Source: Pedobacter ghigonis
Lineage (GTDB): Bacteria; Bacteroidota; Bacteroidia; Sphingobacteriales; Sphingobacteriaceae
Direction of reading: 5' to 3'
Assembly (NCBI RefSeq): GCF_903166585.1
Contig: NZ_CAESCM010000010.1
Location: 186,001 to 250,000, forward strand
Length of the DNA stretch: 64,000 bases
Below, one piece after another: positions 25,720 through 36,300 of the stretch. Each line of letters starts with the position of its first letter. Position 1 is the first letter of the stretch. The position numbers and the translations under genes were made by a program. The notes under the pieces are model-generated. The model made no database searches. It was not told the DNA's origin and worked only from the letters and a program-made list of their open reading frames with translations.

Positions 25720-28524
25720 TTACATTCTCATGCGTCGGCCTTCACCACCCTGACCCGGCATTTGCATATCGCCGCTCATGGTACGACCACCAATACGGGT
25801 TAACGAATACGTGAACGAGAACATGTAGTAACGTTTTAGCACGTTATAGTTTAAATCGGTAATTGAAGTACCTGATGTAGTTCTCGAAATACCTGTATTC
25901 TGATTCAATGCATCATTTACAGAGAATTTAAAAGTAGCTCTGTTTTTAAAGAACTGACGACTGATGTAAGGGTTAAGAATGGTATATTCCTGGTTATACA
26001 AATCGCCACCACCAAAATTTCTGAAATAATCGATGTCCATAGCCAGCCTGATATTTGCCGGGAATACATAGCTTACATTAAAGCTTGGGTTAATGGTGTA
26101 ATACTGCGTATTTGCCGATTGCTGTGCCGAAAACGTAGAGTTGGTATAGCTACCGGTAATGCCACCAGTTAAATCAAACTTATCTACGTTGGTAACCAGT
26201 TTATAGCCATTAGATATGGTATAACTATTGGTCACGTTTTTAACCAGTTGAGTACTCGCGTTAGGGGCAATAAAGTTTACGTTTCTGCTATACGAACCGT
26301 TACCCGAAATATTTAAGGTAAGCTTACGCTCAGGCATTAAAGGTAAAGACCAGGTTGCATTGGCATTACCAGCATAAACGCCATTAACGTTAATATAACT
26401 AACCTGCTGAAGGCCGCCAGATATTGGAACAACGGTATTTCCAATACTGTTAAAGGTCTGTGTAAGGTTTAATCCGGCAAAGAAGAAACGACCACTTTCG
26501 ATATTGAAATTATTGAAGTTAATCCTCAACTGGTTATTAAACGAAGGTTTCAACTCCGGGTTACCTACGTAACGGGTTTGCGAATTTGTATTATCTGGGA
26601 TAGGCTGAATCTGATCGATGCTTGGTTGCGTAGTAGAACCACGATAATTGATAAATAATCGTTTACGGTTACTGAAATTATATCTAAACTGTGCAGATGG
26701 CGTAATGTTAATGAAGTTCTGTGTACGTTTTAAACCTGTAGTTAAATTGGTATTTACCCTATTGGTCTGCTGTGCGGCTACACCAATGTTCCAGTTGTAT
26801 TTTTTCTCTGTTGTAGTAAAACTAAAACCAGCCGCATTGGTTAAAGTACGGTTATTATAAATATTCGAAAATGTATTATCTACTAAATCGAATTGCAACG
26901 TAAGGGGATTATAGTTATATACGTCTCTCTGCGAATCGCTGTTAGAATAACCGTTCTGATAATTAAATTCTACACTTAAGGTTTTATTTAAAGGCTCAGT
27001 ATATACCAACCTTGTAGTGTTGTTTATAGCATGGCTACTGGTGTTGTTTAACTGGTTGGTTAACGAATCTCTTTTTACTCCACTTTCAGTAATATGATCT
27101 AAACGGTAATTCTGATTGGTACCGTTGTTGTCGTTAATACTGGTGTTTACATTAAGCGAAAGGGTACGGCCCCTACGTTTAAAACTTTTACGGACTAATA
27201 AATTATTGGTAACAGCAGGAGTAGCAGCAGTAGTTGTATTTTCCTGACTTCCATCTGTAATACTCGTTACATAATTCCTGTAATACTTGGTTATGCTACT
27301 GCCATCACTTTCTGTGTAAGTTACGTTCGGCTGGATCTTGATAGACAATGAAGGATCGATCTTCGTATCCACCATAAAATTAAAACGGTGATTGGTACGG
27401 TCGGTTGTATTGTTTAAATTCTGCGTAACATCGGTTGTAATCCCTCCAAAAAGATTTTGGATGTGTGAGTCCTGAATGATATCGGCAGTCGATTTATTGA
27501 AGAAATAACTGGCCTGAAACTGTGTACCATCTTTGTAAGTATCGGCAAAGTTTAAACCCGCAGCATTCGTTGTAGTGATACCACCGCCGCCACTGCCGGA
27601 GTTACCCCCACCGCCGCCGCCAAAACCGCCACGGCCTCCACCTCCGCCAAATCCGTTTCCTACGCCACCACCCTGACCAAAGTTTTGTTTATTTACGTTG
27701 TTAAACTGACCAATGAAACTGATCTGACGGTCATCGTCAAACTTGTTTACATTTAAACTGGCATCGTAACGGTCGTTAGAACCATAACCTACAGTACTAT
27801 TACCAAAGTAGCCATGTTTCATGCCATTTTTAGTAGTAATATTCAGGATTTTATTTCTGGTTCCATCATCAATACCGGTAAACTGTGCCTGTTCAGAAAG
27901 CTCATCAATTACCTGTATTTTATCAACCATATCGGCTGGTAAGTTTTTGGTTGCCAATAAAGGATCATTACCAAAAAATTCTTTTCCATCTACCTTTACT
28001 TTGGTTACCGTTTCGCCTTGGGCTTTGATACTTCCATCTTTAGCTACCTCAACTCCGGGTACTTTCTGCAATAAGTCTTCAACTACAGCGTTTTCGCGCA
28101 CTTTGATTGATTTGGCATCAAATTCTAGGGTATCCTTTTTTACTACAATCGGAATGGTAGCGGTAACATTTACGGTTTTTAAATCAACACCATCATCGCT
28201 CATGGCAATTTCGCCAGCATTTACTGCCGCTTTAGCCACTTCTACGTCTTTAGTTGCTGTTTTTAAACCCAAAAAGGCTGCATAAATCCGGTACTTGCCT
28301 GCTGCTATAGCTTTAAAGCTAAATGATCCATCCGGATTGGTTTGACCTGAGGCCACCACACTCGAATCTTTCAAACTTTTAATTGCTATGGTAGCAAAAT
28401 CAACCGGTTTTTTATCTTTTGCGTTAATTACTTTACCGCTGATAGCGCCGGTATTTTGCGCCTGGGCAAGATATCCACAAAATAGGAGAACTATAAAAAT
28501 TGCCCTCTGAACGTTCTTTTTCAT
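25720..28524 (-). CDS. TonB-receptor-like outer-membrane beta-barrel protein (copy B)
   Basis: A 934-aa paralog of copy A, taking the ATG at 28524 (a TTG one codon upstream is less likely). The order is the same: signal peptide, regulatory-like domain (GAISGKVINAKDKKPVDFAT), plug segment (VRENAVVEDLLQKVPGVEVA, FTGIDDGTRNKILNITTKNG), Gly-rich loop (GGGGRGGFGGGGGGNSGSGG) and barrel ending GGRTMSGDMQMPGQGGEGRR. Long stretches of plug match copy A closely, indicating tandem duplication. A terminator separates the copies. Confidence 0.88.
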   Translation of the reverse strand: MKKNVQRAIFIVLLFCGYLAQAQNTGAISGKVINAKDKKPVDFATIAIKSLKDSSVVASGQTNPDGSFSFKAIAAGKYRIYAAFLGLKTATKDVEVAKAAVNAGEIAMSDDGVDLKTVNVTATIPIVVKKDTLEFDAKSIKVRENAVVEDLLQKVPGVEVAKDGSIKAQGETVTKVKVDGKEFFGNDPLLATKNLPADMVDKIQVIDELSEQAQFTGIDDGTRNKILNITTKNGMKHGYFGNSTVGYGSNDRYDASLNVNKFDDDRQISFIGQFNNVNKQNFGQGGGVGNGFGGGGGRGGFGGGGGGNSGSGGGGITTTNAAGLNFADTYKDGTQFQASYFFNKSTADIIQDSHIQNLFGGITTDVTQNLNNTTDRTNHRFNFMVDTKIDPSLSIKIQPNVTYTESDGSSITKYYRNYVTSITDGSQENTTTAATPAVTNNLLVRKSFKRRGRTLSLNVNTSINDNNGTNQNYRLDHITESGVKRDSLTNQLNNTSSHAINNTTRLVYTEPLNKTLSVEFNYQNGYSNSDSQRDVYNYNPLTLQFDLVDNTFSNIYNNRTLTNAAGFSFTTTEKKYNWNIGVAAQQTNRVNTNLTTGLKRTQNFINITPSAQFRYNFSNRKRLFINYRGSTTQPSIDQIQPIPDNTNSQTRYVGNPELKPSFNNQLRINFNNFNIESGRFFFAGLNLTQTFNSIGNTVVPISGGLQQVSYINVNGVYAGNANATWSLPLMPERKLTLNISGNGSYSRNVNFIAPNASTQLVKNVTNSYTISNGYKLVTNVDKFDLTGGITGSYTNSTFSAQQSANTQYYTINPSFNVSYVFPANIRLAMDIDYFRNFGGGDLYNQEYTILNPYISRQFFKNRATFKFSVNDALNQNTGISRTTSGTSITDLNYNVLKRYYMFSFTYSLTRIGGRTMSGDMQMPGQGGEGRRMRM

Positions 28525-28785
28525 CAAAAAAATTTAGGTATTACATACAAAACTAAGCTATCAGACTCGGCAAAAGCTTAAAGGTTTGTTAAGGTGTGTT
28601 AAAAGCTTGGTAACATTTTAAATACAGCAAGCGAGCTGCAAATCAAATCGAAAAGGGAGGGAGGGATTTGACTATGTTATTTTTGTGGTGAAGGATAACT
28701 CTTGTAATATACTTTCGGGCAGTTACAGTTTTTTTTAAAAATACTGCAGCTGCTTAAACATATGGTTACCATAACGCAGATAATA

Positions 28786-29184
28786 CTAACTTTCGTTTTC
28801 ATTGAAATTTAATTTATGGAGCAATACATAACTGAAAACAGCCATTAACGCACCTAACATATCACAGGCAAAATCCCACCATTCGGCAGAGCGGTAGGTA
28901 AAAACTTTCCACTGTAATATTTCGATTGTACCTCCAATAATGGCATTGATCAGGAGGATTTTAAAAATTGTTAATGTTCTGAAAGCGAAAGTATGCTGAT
29001 ACCTTATTTTACCATAAAAGAGCAGCACTGATAAAACAAAGAAAAACCCCAGATGAGTCATTTTATCAAAACCTTCGAAGAAAAAACCCGGACCAGAAGA
29101 CTCAGGCATCCTCATATTACAAAGCACTAAAATAACAAGGGTCCAGATAATGGCCCAGATTTGTCTTTTTAGTGCTTTGTACAA
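28786..29184 (-). CDS. VanZ-like family membrane protein
   Basis: A 132-aa protein with four hydrophobic helices and the VanZ-like pattern: FFEGFDKMTHLGFFFVLSVL, NAIIGGTIEILQ and RSAEWWDFACDMLGALMAVF. The founding VanZ gives low-level teicoplanin resistance, but most family members have no known role. The best start is a TTG at 29184, with no ATG nearby. It follows gcvH by 11 nt, so the two are probably co-transcribed. Confidence 0.85.
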   Translation of the reverse strand: MYKALKRQIWAIIWTLVILVLCNMRMPESSGPGFFFEGFDKMTHLGFFFVLSVLLFYGKIRYQHTFAFRTLTIFKILLINAIIGGTIEILQWKVFTYRSAEWWDFACDMLGALMAVFSYVLLHKLNFNENES

Positions 29185-29195
29185 AATATGATAAA

Positions 29196-29576
29196 TTAAG
29201 CGCCTACCAATTCCTGGTATGCAGCAGCTGTAAGCAAACCTTCTACTTCAGTTAAATCAGCTAAAGATACTTTAACCATCCAGCCTTCTCCATAAGGATC
29301 AGAGTTAACCAATTCAGGGTTGTCGTTTAGGTCAGCATTAACTTCTAATACGGTTCCGGTAACAGGCATATATAAATCAGATACGGTTTTAACGGCCTCT
29401 ACTGTACCGAAAACTTCTTCTTTAGCTACTTCGCTACCTACGGTGTTGATGTCAACATAAACGATATCACCTAACTCGCGTTGTGCAAAATCAGTTACGC
29501 CAATATAAGCTTCGTTACCTTCAACTCTAACCCACTCGTGGTCTTTAGTGTACTTTAATTCTGATGGAAAATTCAT
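29196..29576 (-). CDS. gcvH: Glycine cleavage system H protein
   Basis: A 126-aa lipoyl carrier of the glycine cleavage system: YTKDHEWVRVEGNEAYIGVT, then the lipoylation site in FGTVEAVKTVSDLYMPVTG (Lys63) and LVNSDPYGEGWMVKV. It shuttles the aminomethyl group between GcvP and GcvT, which are elsewhere. A TATTTTTG -7 box on the minus strand (plus-strand CAAAAATA at 29674-29681) is a plausible promoter about 100 nt upstream. I see no glycine riboswitch. Confidence 0.96.
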   Translation of the reverse strand: MNFPSELKYTKDHEWVRVEGNEAYIGVTDFAQRELGDIVYVDINTVGSEVAKEEVFGTVEAVKTVSDLYMPVTGTVLEVNADLNDNPELVNSDPYGEGWMVKVSLADLTEVEGLLTAAAYQELVGA

Positions 29577-29813
29577 TATTTTATATGTTTTGAAAATAAG
29601 TTATTTATTTTTTACTCTCCTTAGCCAACATACCAGCTGCAAAATATTTATGCAATTGGTAGTGTTTGCGCTTCAAAAATACAATTTAGTTTATCCATTC
29701 GCAATGGCTTAAAAATTAACTTATCAGAAAAGTTGAATGTTGCGATTACCATGGCTGGTCAAGGTCAAACTCAGAAATAATATCTATATTGAAAATACAA
29801 ATTAACACTCAAT

Positions 29814-30278
29814 ATGAAACCTTCCTTTGTTTATACCTTAAAAGTATGCCTGGCAACCTTAATCGCTTCTGTTCCCCTTACTATGGCGATTGGATTTGTC
29901 TATATCGGTTTAATTATGCTGATTAAACCAGCGAATTATAACTTCACTTTTAACATTCCGTTTAACCATATGTTTATTTTTGTCGGCATCGTTGCTGTAT
30001 TTATTACATTTAATATATACCTGATTGAAAAAATGGGGTATAAAAGATTTATAAATGACAGGCCCATCGCGCACTCAATTGTAATCTTTCTTTTTTATCT
30101 AATTGCCAGCGGAAGCACCTATTTAATGCATTTCGACCATCTTGTATTCAGTTATGTCCCCATGTTCATCACGGCCTATTTATTTAGCAGGATATTCTCT
30201 ATCGGGCGGAACAATGTTCTTTCGAACCAACCGAATGAAAGAGATAATAGTAACCTAGAGCCGTTAAGTGATCAATAA
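29814..30278 (+). CDS. Hypothetical four-helix membrane protein
   Basis: A 154-aa protein with four predicted membrane helices (about residues 10-35, 48-68, 88-106 and 112-130). A hydrophilic C-terminus (NNVLSNQPNERDNSNLEPLS) follows. I do not recognise the family. It stands alone, divergent from gcvH and convergent with sprA, with a shared terminator at its 3' side. Confidence 0.55.
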   Translation: MKPSFVYTLKVCLATLIASVPLTMAIGFVYIGLIMLIKPANYNFTFNIPFNHMFIFVGIVAVFITFNIYLIEKMGYKRFINDRPIAHSIVIFLFYLIASGSTYLMHFDHLVFSYVPMFITAYLFSRIFSIGRNNVLSNQPNERDNSNLEPLSDQ

Positions 30279-30330
30279 CTTTTCAATATCTGTGACATTG
30301 ATTTGTTCAACATTTTTTCTTCTGCATGAA

Positions 30331-30356
30331 AAAGCCCCATTAAAAATGAGGCTTTT
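30331..30356. terminator. Bidirectional terminator between the membrane protein gene and sprA
   Basis: AAAGCCCCAT and ATGAGGCTTT pair with one C:A mismatch around TAAAA. An A-run lies on the left and TTTTC on the right. It sits between convergent 3' ends, 17 nt from the sprA stop. Confidence 0.7.
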
Positions 30357-30373
30357 CTATGATTGAAGATTCA

Positions 30374-33300
30374 TTAATTCAACGTAAACCTTAAACTAAA
30401 GCCAAAATTACTAAATGAAGTATTAAAGGTTTGCGAGGTATAAGGCTTGGTAATGTTCGAATCGTAAAATAACTTAATATTAAACTTTTGGTTTAACACA
30501 TAATCAACGCTAGGCCTTAGGGTAATGTTTTTTGCCCCTGAAGAAACCTCTGCTTCAGTAATATCAGCCCGGTAAATAACGGTTTTATTATCGCGAATGG
30601 CCACATCGAGTTTAAAGTCCATGTTGTTATCCATTTTTAAGCTTTTAAACCAGCCAAACGGGAAACGGAATTTATTGGTACGGTAACCCAGGCCTAAAAC
30701 CATATTGTTTTCTGATAGTTGTGCCAGCTGGCTGTTCGATAAACTTAAGCCCAATAAACGTGATCGGTTTAACTCGAAAGAAGCCGTCAGGTTATTTTTA
30801 AACCTGGTATCTACCCCAACCAGTGGTGCAAAATATTCTGAAATCGTAACTTGTGCAAACTGGTATTCGGGTAAAAAGTTATTGTTAACATCCCTGCTAC
30901 TCACTGCTCCATTGGTTTCCTGATAACGCAAAAGCGAATTAAATCCATTGATGTTATAAGCAGAACGGTAACCGTGCCTGATATCGACCGACGAAAATTT
31001 ATCGGCAATAAAAGGAATGCGAGTTAAGCCACTGTAGGTTAAGTTCCAGTTTGGAAGTGGAATTTTAGGGAAAGAATTCATTTTAACCTTTCCGGCATCC
31101 TTGCCCGCATAGGCAGCCATAAAAGCTGAGATAATTACATCCTGACTTTCTTTGCTATACCCGTCGGCAAAACCTCCGGTAGCGCCCGATGAATTTGGAT
31201 TTTGCGCACCCAACCTTCTCGAAATCACACTGCGGTTATTCATAAACTGCTGGAACAAGCCCGAAACCCGGGTTGCATTATTTTCTTTAAACGCAGTACC
31301 TAAAGCGATGTAAGAAATGCTGTAATCGCCCGTGGTAATGGCGCTTAGATTTTCAAATGATGATACACTGGCCACATACCTGAAATTGGTTGAGAAATTT
31401 CGTGTTTGTGCCTTGTTTGCTTTTAAAGTAATCCGCAAATCTTTAAATGGTTCTACCTGGCCAGTCAATTGTAAATCTTCGCGAAGCGTGTTTACATACA
31501 ACTGGGTTTGTAAGGTATCGGTGGTTAACCAACCGTTGTTTAAAGCCATTTCGCGTATGTCGCGCTGACTACCAAAAGCAAAGCCTAAACCTGGTGCGCC
31601 TGTGGCGTTATCGATACCAAAATATTTGGTTGTTGGCAGATAACCCGGCAAGAAAATACCCTTGGTTTGTACAAAGCTGGCGTTTACATTTTTTAAACTG
31701 GTTAATATGTTGATGAAAAAGTTTTTCGCCTTATTTCCATTATCATCGTTACCGGCATTGCGTATAAAACCAAACTTATTGTATAGTGTGGTTAGATTTA
31801 AAGTCGGGTTAACCTGTACCGTCCGGCTGTTTTGTACCGTGTTACCTAAATTGATATTTGGATCGCGCAGGGTAGCCAGCGGCTCGGTTTGCCAGTTAAA
31901 GTTGGTTCCGTAACGGGTTTTAATGGTAATCCAGTTTAAACCTGGTATCTTATCAATCGGCAGATTATAGGTAACGTTTAAGTTGTGGTTATAATCGGTT
32001 GTACGGCCTAAACGTTTTAAGTTTTCCCAAACGGTATCTCGTTTCAGTCCTTCAATTCTGCCATCTGGTTCATCAATAATAGAATAGTTGGTGGCGTTAA
32101 AATCTAACTGTAACGAACGGGTAAGGTTCCAGGCTATGCCGTAAACCCTGCTCATGGTAAAGTTTTTATTAAAAGTGGTTCCGTAACCAGTTTGATAAAC
32201 ACCCAAAGTATTGTTCGGGTCGTTATTTCTCAAAGTATTTTCCGAGTATAAACGATCTACATCAATCCTGAAATTAATGGCACTTGGAAAAATACTGAAA
32301 TTAAAATCTTTCAGCAATGCCAGCATATTCGATTTAATGATCTTTTCGAACGGTGCTATTGTTTTAGCCTCTCTAGAATAACTATATTGTAGTGATGCCC
32401 TATAAGTATTCTGGATGCTACTCTGGTTAATAAAATCACGGTGGTTATACTGGGTATAGGCATAACTTGCAGAGAAGTTTTCGATATCCCACAGCCTTAC
32501 AGGTTTGCTATTATTGGTGCGCTCTTTCCGAACATTGGTAAAGTTAATGCCTCTCCTAACGGTATAATCCTGCGCGAAATTTAAAATCGAATCTTTTTGT
32601 TCTTTGGTTGATCGCTCCAACGCATTTTTCAACTCAATATCCGGCGTTCTCGGGTTATACTGCGGTGTAGAAACCTGCTTAGAATAACTTACAAACATCG
32701 GTATTTTAACCCCCGATTTTTGTGGCAGGAATTTTCCGAGCTCCATGGCCGACGAGACATCCAATAACACATTATCGGCACGGGTACGCTCGCTAACCTT
32801 CGAATCAATTGAACCAAAACCAACGGTCGATTTACTCCCCGAAATATTTACATCGGCAAAATCGGCCAGTTTTAAATTCAACCTTCCCGTTGCTGCCCAT
32901 CCACCTTTTTCATCAAATTCGGTTAGCCTTAATTCGTTAAACCAAACCAGGGCATTTTTATCCTGGCCATCATCACTACCAACCTCGTTAGCCTGACGAA
33001 GCGGGTTTTTGATACCTACCATGTAAACCCTTACTTTACTCATATCGGGCTGCCCTTTAACCACAATGGTTCTGGTGCCATCGGTATAAGTAAAAGGTAC
33101 ATTTATTGGCCACGGTTGTCCGTTAGCCTGTTTAGCCACATTACGGGCAAGTTTGGCATTTTGGAAAAGCGTCAAATCAATATCCATCCTGTTGGCTTCC
33201 GGCCAAATGGCATCCGGATCGCTGGTGCCCGGCGCGGTTACCTTTAACGGCATTACATATTCGTAATAGTTATCCTGGTTATCAGTTCCGATCCTTAAAA

Positions 33301-36300
33301 AGGCAGAAACATCACCATCATTTAACAATTGGTTATTAACAGCTTCGGCGTGAACAAACATTTCCAAATGTTTATAAGACCTGAAATCGCTATAGGCAGT
33401 TTTAAAGGCTGCACGCCCATAACCATCTCTTAACGATTTTACTATTACTGATAACGATTGTTCGTTTAGGCGGGTATCGCCACGGTAGTTGCTGTAATCG
33501 CGCTCGCGCAGAATACCCGGAGGGGTAACATAAGGAATAGGTGAGCGCTTGCCGTTTTCTTCGATATTTACGGTTGACACTTCAACAGTAGAATTATCAG
33601 GGGTTAAAGCAGGCAAAGCCGGATCGACGATAACCTGCGCAGCCTGATTGGATGCATTGTATTCGCGCCACTCGCCACGGATTAACTGTAGTTTTGCAAA
33701 ACGCATTACCGCAGTATCGGCGAAGTTGGTCATGAACATCCTGAAAAAACGGATCGATTTAAAATCCTGAATACCGCCAACTTTTTGCTGGTACTGCCCG
33801 ATTGGAATCCTGAACTGGTACCAGGTTACTGCCTGGGTATTTCCATTTGCCAGTTTAACCTGCGAGGTTACTTTATCTGTAATGAAATTCTGTCCTACAT
33901 TTAAATCCCCTGGACGAATAGAAACTTTGTACTGGAAATACTCGTCGCTTTGGGTCATGTTGTTATCGCGGTTGATATCCTCACCATCTGGTAAGGAGGT
34001 TGAGGCCGAATTCTCCAGCCCAAGTTCTGCCTGCGATTGTTGTGAGGTTTTTGAGTTACCCTCAGTTCCGTTATATCTTTCGTAGCGTTTTAAAATACCG
34101 GCATTAATCTGATCTAAAGCCGGACCTCTGAAATATGCATAGTTATCTGATGCCGGATCGGCATCTAAAGTAGCAGCTGCGTTGGCATTCAATTGCGATT
34201 TAATCTGATTGATTTCGGCTGCGAATTTGGTCTTTTCATCTGCATCTGATAAACCATCTAAACCAACATCCTGCGCCTTACGTGAATCGGCATTGTTATC
34301 GAAAGCCTGTACCACTGGTTGCAATTTAGGAACACGACCCCAGGCGGTTTCGTCATATTTAGTCGGATCGTTTGCAGCCGGTAAACCATTCTCTAACGAT
34401 TTTCTGCCATCCTTAAGGATATCTTCCGAAATGTTTCCGAGATTGAAATACAAATCCCCTCCGCTCGAGTTTGGTTTGTAGATAAACGGATCCATTACCC
34501 AAAGTTCAATAAAGCCAACGTTTAAGGCTTCAAAGTCGTTGGTTTCAATCTTCCGCTGAAAGCCTGCCCAGCTATTTTGTGGTTGCAGTAATGATCCGTC
34601 AGGTTTGAAACCTGTAGTACGGAAGTTATAAGGTCCCCTAACAGTCGGGTAGTAAGCCACGTCAAAAGTGGTAATGTTTAGTGCCTGTCCGGTTGCCGTT
34701 TCTTTGAAAGGGAAAACCTCTTGCTCTATTACCTCTCTAACATAGTGGTTAGAAAGTTCGGCCCTGTTGTTTCTGATATTGGCCGGCGTGGTTGATGCTG
34801 CCGAATTGTAAAAAGTAGGATCGATATTATAAAAGGCTACCCTTGCCCTGTTGTATCCGTACGAAAGATCGTTAGACCGGTCGAACTCCTGAAACAGTTG
34901 CGGTGTACCGGATAACTGCCATGAAATAGCACTTTTTAAATCGATAACCGAACGCGAAGCTTCAAAATCGTCGAGATAGCTTACGCCGTTTTTACTGCCT
35001 GCAAAATTCAAAGCCCTCGGGTGACCTGGAATTAATTGCGCAAACTCTCCGTAAAAAGTAACGCTCGATGGTGCTTTAGTAGAAATAAGTGGAATTTTAT
35101 CAACCAGTTTGGTTAAAAATCTTGAAGGCGAACTGTAGTTGATATCGGCTCCCCAAATGGTATTTGAAATGGGCTCTTCGCCAATATTCACTTTCTGGGT
35201 CAGCGGTTTTTCCGTCAGGTTCATTATCGTACCACCCAAATTCAGTTTGTTGTTTACTCGGTAATCTAAGCGGGTACCAAAAAGCGACCGCTGTTGTAAA
35301 CCAAAGAGTTCGTTATTTTCGGTTGTAATGCGAATAGGCTGACCAGAAATTAAAAGTGCCTGGTTAATTACGCTTACCCTTCCACCCTGGTAATCAACCG
35401 TAAAATCTACCCCCTCTGTTAAAGGCATTGTACCTGCAAACACCTTTACCGAACCTTCCGGAACATTAATGGCATTTAAACTAAATTCAGAAGAAATATC
35501 AGACTGGTAGTTTACTTTAATTACGTAACGGTTCTGGTTTTGGAACAATTGTTTGGCAATGGTTTGGGTCGAATCGTATAATGCAGTAAAAGTATATTTA
35601 TCAATTAAGGCCTGCTCACCCGGTAAAAATCTGGCTGCCAAATCCTTTCCGAAAGGCTCTATTACCGGAAAAATAATTCGTCCGTTTGCCGGGTCGATGG
35701 TAATATAACCCGTGTTGGTATTGGTTACTAAAGAGGTTTGCCCATTGCTGCCTGTTCCGAATAAACTTGGGGTATTGGCATTGTTTGCTGTAGAGTATGC
35801 GCCAAATGCATTGTTAGCCGCCACAAAATCGAAAACCCCATCTGGTTTACGCTCATTTTGCTGGTTTAAACGGTCAAACTCGGTTAATGCAATCCACTGT
35901 TTGTTAGCTGTATTCTGTCCTTCGGTCATTACCGGATTATCAACACCGGTTTGGTTGTCGATACGGAAGATGTCTAATTTAAAATTCTGGCTGCTGATCT
36001 GATATCCACCTATTGAGTAGATGTTTTTCATCATCAAATCCCATGTAGGAAGCGAAATTTTGGTGGTTTCGTTCTTTAGTAATTTGGTATAAAGTACTTT
36101 TGGATTCGCCGCATCGAAAGGCACATCGGTAGAAAATTCACCCACCTGGTACTCTACTCCATTGTAGGTATAACGGTAGGCAACTGTTAAAACTTCATCG
36201 GCATTGAGCGGATTATTTAGCGATAAATAACCCAATTGCGGTTGAAAAGTAAACTCTCTTTCCGTCAATCTCCTGGCATAAGTTAATTTGGCAAAGTTAT

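Noticed and set aside
27821..28285. 154-codon plus-strand open frame
   Set aside because: It is antisense to the plug region of barrel copy B and has no recognisable domain.
29577..29813. Glycine riboswitch upstream of gcvH
   Set aside because: I could not find the paired-aptamer pattern or conserved cores; the stretch is AT-rich and unstructured.
29876..29884. TACTATGG match to guide 1 at the start of the four-helix membrane protein gene
   Set aside because: Only 8-9 nt match and the next bases differ; expected by chance in 64 kb.
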